A stretch of 64,000 bases of DNA from a virus, in IMG/VR virus record IMGVR_UViG_3300020438_000013, positions 34,891 through 98,890 of that record; one strand, 5' to 3'. A program made the position numbers and the translations under genes. Shown piece after piece: positions 58,001 to 64,000 of the stretch. Every line of letters starts with the position of its first letter. Position 1 is the stretch's first letter. Under the pieces are notes generated by a model. The model saw nothing but the letters and a program-made list of their open reading frames with translations, did no database searches and was not told the DNA's origin.

Positions 58001-58734
58001 ACTTGACTGCAGGGCCTAACAGGTATCTGTATGACTTCTTCAACCAGACTCTCTACTTTAGAGATACTCCACGATCAGGTTCTTCATTCTCTATGAAGTT
58101 GGTGAATTATAACTCATCTACTCCATCACAGACCACATACATTGTGACAGTTCCGCCGGATAGAGATCTTCCGGATCGTAACCAAAACTCTGTTAAGACT
58201 ATCAACAGGTTTGTCGTAAGAGAAAGTGATGTGCTGAAACCTTGGGATTATCATACTTCTGCAACAATGCATGAAGCAGATTCTAACTCAATTATCAACC
58301 CACAAGAACAGTTGTCAATCACTCAGGATAGGGATTTCGTATTTAGTTTCCCAACTCAGTTGACTTCTCAAAGATTCTATTATCCTAGAAGTGAATTAGA
58401 CTTGATTGCAATTTCTTCTGCTGACTTCTCTACACAGGCTGGTCATATTGAAATTGACAAGTATTCTGACTCAGATGGAAAGAACGGAACTCTATTTGTT
58501 GGCGCTAATTTAGAAGGTATCAATCCTACTGGAATTTCCGATAGTGCTGGGCCATTTAGGTTTGCGGCGCATACCGGGCCAGACAATCGACAGTACATCT
58601 GGAAGAAGAATAAGAGGAAGTACGAAGGTATGATGAGTACAGAACCAAATGGTAATGGTATGAGAGTATTCTTACAAGTTACTGGTTCTAGTGTACGTTA
58701 TAGTGATGTTACCGAAGGTGAAGCTCCAACATAA
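55093..58734 (+). CDS. Large tail protein, paralogue B (1213 aa)
   Basis: Contains the three shared modules at about 549-640 (SYPMSYRMTVTDHGMGLFVFDQASVDQDDDYAWFVVQR), 1040-1110 (RFVVRESDVLKPWDYHTSATMHEADSNSIINPQEQLSITQD) and 1177-1200 (YEGMMSTEPNGNGMRVFLQVTG). A further middle segment is rich in Gly/Asn/Ser. A GGAG site precedes ATG 55093. Role as for paralogue A. Confidence 0.7.
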   Translation: MPVASGYSIQRNEIINIPHRQQYETHSAEGTKNQFFLRSKIDFTSKDWEWSIKVGGVRYDLDRTIAPGSVANGGNSSAQNGTASGKTDQAIWDSSTETYAEGDTVSGLGAVKFDQSLGVFGGIEFAPEYTPSGNEILEITYQEHETQWTGSRGGLLFQLASDMCIHPYDSPEIFKYMGSASPIGLSESFSDDFSENPATNTAQAIEDARKTARTPNAVYKLIREHAVTYSAVDISDSDPSNITPKTLTSDFPFSIADLGDGEFRVSIAGRVIQDEYWSVEQNSDRSVTIKLLVASSEFNWVSDASSVEVIVGFHWKHSLAVPFGAKFGPFDPDGGQITYTNPSSGNRATILFSDLVDDTDPDNPVATGLNTGKTQSADLDFIKSGDLFLLEFKDDEQFIPAFNLIHPKPVSNSKEDVLAALKQVTTKFLVESARGTDLLSDDELTPISTDPTSNKTKPQNWRIRFEYSGDGSQIKVNVATEYQLLDDMTITQGQGRDGAKYPIYREPGELCDVYQEPSIGRGVVTRIQKAKSQFFTRVSKSEDEVARSYPMSYRMTVTDHGMGLFVFDQASVDQDDDYAWFVVQRHVDQSTGQPEFSGKSPVHCVYSPTKRPVEISDLNTYYSTQDVADLSKPRNIFDSFGRELETEAPTIFVNRDQSFFNDFVNAIDFTGTYAIPQATPGTPIYKDELDVGFIGGADVSDAVATTYWNSGGDKVSELSILGFGALGRSGRFTNIGNVTSGASYPVASSTTPLQVGAQAGASWQTNPGQQLGTQLSGNVTFPVSEISSVSSFDDATNQTAGQDPLTLGDWDDPSYALLDILFNEVSANREKVFESLVVALDGVEILRDPNAYVLTYDEWVRNGDPATVQRFLEGLDNAGVDAFGTNFKLPENAAGDTLSFVTGLSGGPGGTTNESKSSTGSGDPFDATFVTNIQALTPSDFLVTSTDSVGLRGKLPGDPIFSDYGTSQLNLTAGPNRYLYDFFNQTLYFRDTPRSGSSFSMKLVNYNSSTPSQTTYIVTVPPDRDLPDRNQNSVKTINRFVVRESDVLKPWDYHTSATMHEADSNSIINPQEQLSITQDRDFVFSFPTQLTSQRFYYPRSELDLIAISSADFSTQAGHIEIDKYSDSDGKNGTLFVGANLEGINPTGISDSAGPFRFAAHTGPDNRQYIWKKNKRKYEGMMSTEPNGNGMRVFLQVTGSSVRYSDVTEGEAPT

Positions 58735-58757
58735 GGAGTTTCGCATTCGTAATATCT

Positions 58758-58765
58758 CATAAATA
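58758..58765 (+). promoter_or_regulatory. Late-box variant CATAAATA
   Basis: CATAAATA, one base off the consensus, 17 bases upstream of ATG 58782. Correct distance for a late promoter. Confidence 0.6.
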
Positions 58766-58781
58766 ATATAAAGAGGAAAGT

Positions 58782-61700
58782 ATGTCTTCGACTTTGAATT
58801 ATCCATTTAAGTCTTCCGGATTTTCAGTACAAAGAAATGAAATACTTACTGTTCAACCTCCTTATTTTACTCACCTATTACAAGGGGATGGAACATCAAC
58901 ATCGTTTCCAGTATTTTCTGAGGAAGGTAAAAGACCTAATCTGAACCTATCGGATGTTCAGCAGTTTCGCGTGTTCCAAGTTTCTGTTAATGGGCCAGAG
59001 TATAGTTTAGATAATATTACTGGAGATTCGACCTTTGCGAATAATGGAGAGTTCTATTATACACCTCCGCAAACTTCAGACGATAGTGATAATGGAACTA
59101 TAACATTTAAAACCGCTCCAGCGTCAGGTCTAAAAATAGTAGTTCAGTATTTCCCTGTAGTAAACTCAGGGAACGCGGATCCTTCTGGAATTCTTCAAAT
59201 TCTTGCGAAAGATTTAACGCTACATCCATATCGAAATGATTTTTCTGAAGCATGGTCATCTAATCAACAAAAGAAATCTGTCGCAGCGGTTGATATTGCA
59301 GTAAATAGCGTTGATCAATCTGGCACAATTACACTAACAGATTCTTCTGGGGCATCAGTTAATTTTGATCCATCCGATACAGGAAAGAGAATAAAAGAAA
59401 AGTATGGAACTGGTGTCTTTCTGGTCGATTCGGTAACTAATAATATCGCAGACATAACAGTTCTTAAAGTCAAATCAGATTCTTCCACTACCTCTTATAA
59501 CGAGGGAGAGTGGATGTTAGTAATTCCTAGTGCTGATGTCGAACCACAGCCATATAATATAATATACCCAAGAGTACAAGATTATGACATCACAAATCCT
59601 CCAATAGATTTTGATGGTCAACAAGATCATACTTCAGTCATGGATTGTATTCGAAGAGTTGGATCAGTATTTGTAGTAGAATCAGAAAAAGGAACAGATA
59701 TTCTTTCTTCATTGAAAGATATCGACTCATCTAATACATTTGTTCCTACTACTGCAGTCGCCTCTCAGGTTGCTCAGGAAAATAGAACTCCACAGAAATG
59801 GAGAATGAGATTTTTCTATGACTCTAGAGATGAATATATTCATGTAAATATTGGAACTAAGTTTCAGATTCTTGATGACGGAACATTGTCAGAAACTGTC
59901 GGAAGAGATGGTATCGAATCTGGCCCAACAAGAAGTCCGGGCGAACTTTCCGATGTGTATTACAAGTTTGATGAGAGAGGAAACAAAGCAAAATCTGGTT
60001 TCTATAGAAGGCAGGGAAAGACTGATGGAAATATTGCTGGAAGTTATCCCATATCATATCGTCTCACTTGTTCGGATCATGGAACCGCATTCTTTATTCA
60101 AGATCAAGCTTCAGTGTCAGATGATGACTACGCATGGTTTGTAGTTCAGAGACACGTTAATAATATCTCCGGTAAGATTGACTTAGAAGATGGTAAGTCT
60201 CCAGTTCATTGCGTGTATGCACCGTCTAAACGCCCCACAGAGGCGTCTGATTTTAATATGGGGTTCTTTGCTTCATATTCATCTCAAACCTTTGCCAGTG
60301 GAAAGACGGTCATCGAAACAACAGATCTTGGGCCTATATTCAAGACGGACGGAACTCAGTTAACACCAGAGACTCCGATACAGTTTTCTATCATAACGGA
60401 CAAAGAACCAGTCGCAGTATCAAATGCAGGAACCGCATACTACAGAGGAACGAGTTATAGAACTCCCCCTGTTAGTTACGATCCAATTCATGAGAAAAAT
60501 ATCGCAGACTATGCTCTTGGTGCTGGTAACTATCAACTCCCTCTTGGATCAAACTATACGACAAAGGGTGTCTACAACAGACTTATGCCACCAGATACTG
60601 GATTAAGTACTGCGGGAGATATGTTGGGTTATCCTTATGCTCAATCTGGAACACCATCTGTTAATGTTCCTACAGACGCAATAGAAGCAGCGGATCAAGA
60701 ATTTGCAATCGTCTCTTATGCAACTGCAGCGACTGCCGGTATTCAGTTGTCAAACCCAGATGGTCTTAGATATGTTCCTAAGAAATTGAACACTCTGAGT
60801 CTGTCTCGACAAGAACAACTTGGGCCATCCGAGTCCGGTCTTGCCCCATATCAAGTTCAAGCGTTAGACGTTGCCACTGGTGGAAGTAATAGAGTTGCAA
60901 CCCTGACAGAAGGTCTTGATTACGAGGTTGTAAAAGAAACTGACGATTATTGGTATCTGCAGTTCAAGACTCTGGATACAGAAAATATTGTTCCCAGTAT
61001 GTACATTTCAGATTTAGTAGAAGGCCCAAATATGCCAGGCGCGGTTCTTGCGACTTCTCTACAATTGGGAAGACATGGATGGTATGACGCAGCAGGAAAT
61101 TCAGTTGTCGCACAAAGAGTACTAAAGAACGGTGCGTTGATACCAAGTTCTCAATATCAAATATCTCAAGAGTTTTCTTTTACTGTAACTTTATCTAATT
61201 ATACTCTTGGAACTCAGGCAGCTGCGGATATAATCTTCGACGGCGGAAACAGAACTGCAACTGGTGTTAGTATCAGTGCGTTAGGAGAATTTACTATTAC
61301 CGAAACCGTCAAGGTCAGCGAATCAGTTCCATTTTCTCCTGCTGGAAGTATTGTTCTAGAAGCTGCTTCTGTAGGTCAATCAGGAGATGTAACGGTTTCT
61401 ATAGATACGGTTGCAGCAACAACGAGTGCTCTGCCGAGATTTAGTTACGACGAAACAGTAACTGGACAATTATCCAGTAGCGATGTTCTAGAAGTCCGTT
61501 CTTACTTCAGTCCAGAAAATACAAAGGTTATCTTGTTGTATGTCTGGAATGGTGCTGGTTATCAAGGACAGTACATCAATCCGTTTGGAGGAACTTCTCA
61601 GATAAGGCCCACTGCACAAATTAAACCATTATACGAAGTGAACAGACTGGATGTATTTGTAAATGGCGTAGAGATTAGTTCTTCTCCATATCCTTCTGGA

Positions 61701-62543
61701 TACATTATCACATCTGATGGAGATGTATCTTTCCGAGACATAACTCTCAGCGCACAAAACGAATATGTATATTCTGTCGCACAAGATACAATATACGTCA
61801 AGAACGAATTGGTAAATGGAGAACAACTGAAATTCTCTTATGAGAACTATAACTCTTCAGAAGAAACGGATTCCGCTTCTGCAACTTACTTGTTAGAAAT
61901 ACCAGAAGATAGAGATATTCCTAGTGCTTGGTCTAACTTACACAAAGACACTATTGCGATATATCGATTTGTTGTTCGCGAAAGTGATGTATTGAAGCCA
62001 TGGGACTTCCATGTCTCTGCTGTTATTCCTCAGATAGATAGTCCAGCGATTATCAATCCACAGGAACAATTATCAATCACTCAGGATAAGACGTTTGTGT
62101 TCACATTCCCTTCTCCTTTGACAACACAGAAGTTTATCTATCCAAACTCCGAAATGGATTTGATATGTTATTCTGGTGCTAGTTCATCGACGCTCGGAGG
62201 TTTCACTAGTATTGGTACTGTAGCGTCTCCAAAATACGATCTAGACGGGAAACAAGTAAGTCTTGCGAGTGATATCACTGGTTCATTTAGTCTTGATAAC
62301 GGCGTTGGTGTTGCGCCTAGCGCATCGTCTGCTGGAGACTATACTTCCGTAAATGGAGATGTTCTTAACTACAGAGACATATATTCTTGGCACACCGGAA
62401 CAGATACTTCATCAAGTTCTGCATCCAGATCTTATGTAGGTATGCAATCTACGCAGAGTTATGGAAACGGTATGAGAATATTTGTTCTAGTAAGAGGTGG
62501 CCCTATCAATCCTATCTATTCGGATTTTGTTGTTAGGACTTAG
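58782..62543 (+). CDS. Large tail protein, paralogue C (1253 aa)
   Basis: The same three modules appear at about 422-510 (SYPISYRLTCSDHGTAFFIQDQASVSDDDYAWFVVQR), 1062-1130 (RFVVRESDVLKPWDFHVSAVIPQIDSPAIINPQEQLSITQD) and 1218-1245 (YVGMQSTQSYGNGMRIFVLVRG). Other segments differ, so each paralogue carries a common frame with variable inserts. AGAGGAAAG precedes the ATG. Confidence 0.7.
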   Translation: MSSTLNYPFKSSGFSVQRNEILTVQPPYFTHLLQGDGTSTSFPVFSEEGKRPNLNLSDVQQFRVFQVSVNGPEYSLDNITGDSTFANNGEFYYTPPQTSDDSDNGTITFKTAPASGLKIVVQYFPVVNSGNADPSGILQILAKDLTLHPYRNDFSEAWSSNQQKKSVAAVDIAVNSVDQSGTITLTDSSGASVNFDPSDTGKRIKEKYGTGVFLVDSVTNNIADITVLKVKSDSSTTSYNEGEWMLVIPSADVEPQPYNIIYPRVQDYDITNPPIDFDGQQDHTSVMDCIRRVGSVFVVESEKGTDILSSLKDIDSSNTFVPTTAVASQVAQENRTPQKWRMRFFYDSRDEYIHVNIGTKFQILDDGTLSETVGRDGIESGPTRSPGELSDVYYKFDERGNKAKSGFYRRQGKTDGNIAGSYPISYRLTCSDHGTAFFIQDQASVSDDDYAWFVVQRHVNNISGKIDLEDGKSPVHCVYAPSKRPTEASDFNMGFFASYSSQTFASGKTVIETTDLGPIFKTDGTQLTPETPIQFSIITDKEPVAVSNAGTAYYRGTSYRTPPVSYDPIHEKNIADYALGAGNYQLPLGSNYTTKGVYNRLMPPDTGLSTAGDMLGYPYAQSGTPSVNVPTDAIEAADQEFAIVSYATAATAGIQLSNPDGLRYVPKKLNTLSLSRQEQLGPSESGLAPYQVQALDVATGGSNRVATLTEGLDYEVVKETDDYWYLQFKTLDTENIVPSMYISDLVEGPNMPGAVLATSLQLGRHGWYDAAGNSVVAQRVLKNGALIPSSQYQISQEFSFTVTLSNYTLGTQAAADIIFDGGNRTATGVSISALGEFTITETVKVSESVPFSPAGSIVLEAASVGQSGDVTVSIDTVAATTSALPRFSYDETVTGQLSSSDVLEVRSYFSPENTKVILLYVWNGAGYQGQYINPFGGTSQIRPTAQIKPLYEVNRLDVFVNGVEISSSPYPSGYIITSDGDVSFRDITLSAQNEYVYSVAQDTIYVKNELVNGEQLKFSYENYNSSEETDSASATYLLEIPEDRDIPSAWSNLHKDTIAIYRFVVRESDVLKPWDFHVSAVIPQIDSPAIINPQEQLSITQDKTFVFTFPSPLTTQKFIYPNSEMDLICYSGASSSTLGGFTSIGTVASPKYDLDGKQVSLASDITGSFSLDNGVGVAPSASSAGDYTSVNGDVLNYRDIYSWHTGTDTSSSSASRSYVGMQSTQSYGNGMRIFVLVRGGPINPIYSDFVVRT

Positions 62544-62558
62544 ACCTCAATAAATCGT

Positions 62559-62566
62559 CATAAATA
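62559..62566 (+). promoter_or_regulatory. Late-box variant CATAAATA overlapping a terminator
   Basis: CATAAATA just upstream of the gene at 62609, overlapping the terminator stem that begins at 62566. It could restart transcription after termination. Confidence 0.5.
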
Positions 62567-62592
62567 AAAGGAGGCCTATGTCTCCTTTTTTT
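62566..62592 (+). terminator. Rho-independent terminator
   Basis: AAAAGGAG (62566-62573) pairs with CTCCTTTT (62582-62589), loop GCCTATGT, then T residues. Ends the tail operon after paralogue C. The gene at 62609 starts 17 bases later. Confidence 0.82.
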
Positions 62593-62608
62593 ATATCCAG
62601 AGAACCTA

Positions 62609-64000
62609 ATGCCAGATTATAAAACAATATTTTTATTTGAGGATTATGTTGAAACCCAACTAAATGCTCAACCACAATCAGTTGGTTCAAATGAAATTGT
62701 CATCTCTGGATTAGATGATATTATTGTACTCGTATCCTTAAGTGCGTTCATGTATGTGGATGACATTTTCTGGGGAAATGTAGTATCAGTTCAGAATGGT
62801 GATAGACTAAGATTAGAAGTCAATCATCAAGTAATAAATCAGCCTGTCGCATACGAAGTTCAAGTTCTTGAAAGAGTATCTGGATTTATTTACGAAGTCG
62901 CAGACACTTTTTCTTGGAGTGTCGAGATAAATGATCCTCTCGCAAATGAACCAGCGAAATTCTCTAGTCAATCTAACGACGAAAATACAAGAATATCAGA
63001 AATTCTTACTTCTATTGTTGCCTCTAGTTTATCCGACGCGATTTCTGCAAATAGAGGTTCCGCGACTTCTCCGATAAATCAAATAGAACCAGATCTAATA
63101 TTAGAAGTTTTACAGAAAGCTGGATTTGTAGATACTGATACTTCGGGCGAAATAGATTTAAGTTCGATAGGTCAAATATTCGATAGTTTCCGAGAAATAA
63201 TAAATGACACTTCTAGAAATATTGTAGAAGATATTTTAAATGACGATACACTACTCCAACAATTCACTTCAGACTCCGAAGAAACTTTATTAACTGATGT
63301 AGAGAATACTTCTGAACAATTAAAGGAATCATTCACCACTAGATTGAATGAGTTGTTTTCTGAGATAACAGAAACTACAGAGGCCCCAGAAACAACAGAA
63401 GTATCAGAAACTCTGGAAGGAAGAGAACAAACACTAATAGAAACGAAAGAATTATTACAATCAATCCAACAACAACTTGGAGAAAGTTCAGACGATCCGG
63501 ATCTATCGCAACAGGCCTTTGCGGATTTCTTAGAATCTACAGAGATAAGTGATAATGTTCTTCAAGAATTGAGCGAGATCATTGATGTACAAGATCCTCA
63601 ACCAATTGACGAACTAATTGATATTGTAGATCAATCGTTACAATCATTCCAACCTATAACTGCTCCAGAATCATTATCCTTATCTACGATACGATCTGTC
63701 GGATTGCAAACTGTCGATGATTTATTTAATAGATTGTTAGGCGAAGAAGCAGAAATAGTAGAAGTATTGACTCAATTGGTCACGGAATTTGTCGAACAGG
63801 CATTAATTAAAACTCTAGTAACAGCAGAAGAAGAATTATTAGTTGATGCCCTTCAGAGATTATTTGGCGAAGAACAAGAATCATTTGATCTAGAAACCAT
63901 AAGAAGAACAGAGATAACAGATGTCGATGATGTCTTTGCGAAAACCTTAATTGAAGAATTAGAAAAACAATCAGAATTCCAGTATGATCTTGCGGAAACA
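62609..64000 (+). CDS. Highly acidic large protein, 3' end beyond window (at least 464 aa)
   Basis: ATG 62609; the frame is open to the end of the window without a stop. N-terminal domain (about 1-110) is beta-like (YKTIFLFEDYVETQLNAQ, SVGSNEIVISGLDDI). The rest is very rich in Glu, Asp, Leu, Gln, Ser (for example SEITETTEAPETTEVSETLEGRE), with helix-like repeats. Acidic Leu-rich low-complexity repeats resemble scaffolding or coiled proteins. It follows a terminator and a CATAAATA late box, so it has its own late transcript. No family recognised. Confidence 0.65.
   Translation, partial: MPDYKTIFLFEDYVETQLNAQPQSVGSNEIVISGLDDIIVLVSLSAFMYVDDIFWGNVVSVQNGDRLRLEVNHQVINQPVAYEVQVLERVSGFIYEVADTFSWSVEINDPLANEPAKFSSQSNDENTRISEILTSIVASSLSDAISANRGSATSPINQIEPDLILEVLQKAGFVDTDTSGEIDLSSIGQIFDSFREIINDTSRNIVEDILNDDTLLQQFTSDSEETLLTDVENTSEQLKESFTTRLNELFSEITETTEAPETTEVSETLEGREQTLIETKELLQSIQQQLGESSDDPDLSQQAFADFLESTEISDNVLQELSEIIDVQDPQPIDELIDIVDQSLQSFQPITAPESLSLSTIRSVGLQTVDDLFNRLLGEEAEIVEVLTQLVTEFVEQALIKTLVTAEEELLVDALQRLFGEEQESFDLETIRRTEITDVDDVFAKTLIEELEKQSEFQYDLAET

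Overview
The window is a contiguous 64-kb piece of a T4-like (Tevenvirinae-related) contractile-tail phage genome, AT-rich by eye, with the gene repertoire seen in marine T4-like phages: PhoH, FmdB-type zinc ribbon, phage peptide deformylase, gp32/gp33/gp59, gp4, gp48/gp53/gp27/gp5/gp25/gp6/gp8 baseplate genes and very large tail structural proteins. The host cannot be named from the sequence. Encoded CCA ends on all five tRNAs, host-type sigma70 promoters, a candidate Pho-box promoter and a CYP153-like P450 suggest a marine heterotrophic proteobacterium.

Region 1 (1-23.5 kb, + strand) is early/middle and accessory. It begins with a truncated DNA methyltransferase and a string of small start-stop-overlapping ORFs. 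An RNA-rich segment follows (4.49-6.19 kb) with tRNA-Gly, tRNA-Thr and three strongly structured, apparently uncatalogued RNA elements. Next come GMP reductase, a tail-fibre pair, an M15 endolysin, small early genes under near-consensus sigma70 promoters (TTGAC-17 bp-TATAAT), a zincin, exported proteins, peptide deformylase, a class 3 lipase, PhoH, a PD-(D/E)XK nuclease, a SleB-type hydrolase, the late co-activator gp33, helicase loader gp59 and ssDNA-binding gp32, then tRNA-Tyr, tRNA-Asp and tRNA-Ser. A 14-residue peptide with eight cysteines sits just upstream of the nuclease.

Region 2 (23.5-30.7 kb, - strand) is a late operon: gp4 head completion, a complete CYP153-like cytochrome P450, a conserved phage protein, a tail-tube-like baseplate protein, gp26 with a likely -1 frameshift extension, a two-TM protein, a tape-measure-like protein and a small membrane protein. 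Region 3 (30.7-64 kb, + strand) carries the baseplate and distal tail: gp48, gp53, gp27-like, gp5, gp25, gp6, a gp7-position giant with a LamG-like insert, gp8, a 2154-residue protein, fibres, three paralogous large tail proteins and an acidic ORF that runs off the window.

Expression logic: early and middle genes use host-like sigma70 promoters. Late genes use the T4 late box TATAAATA (at least eleven exact copies placed before late operons), which fits the gp33 gene present here. Two late boxes in inverted orientation at 30.67-30.70 kb fire regions 2 and 3 apart. The most unusual items are the P450, the structured RNAs, the Cys-rich micro-peptide, the Pho-box tandem and the gp26 frameshift site.
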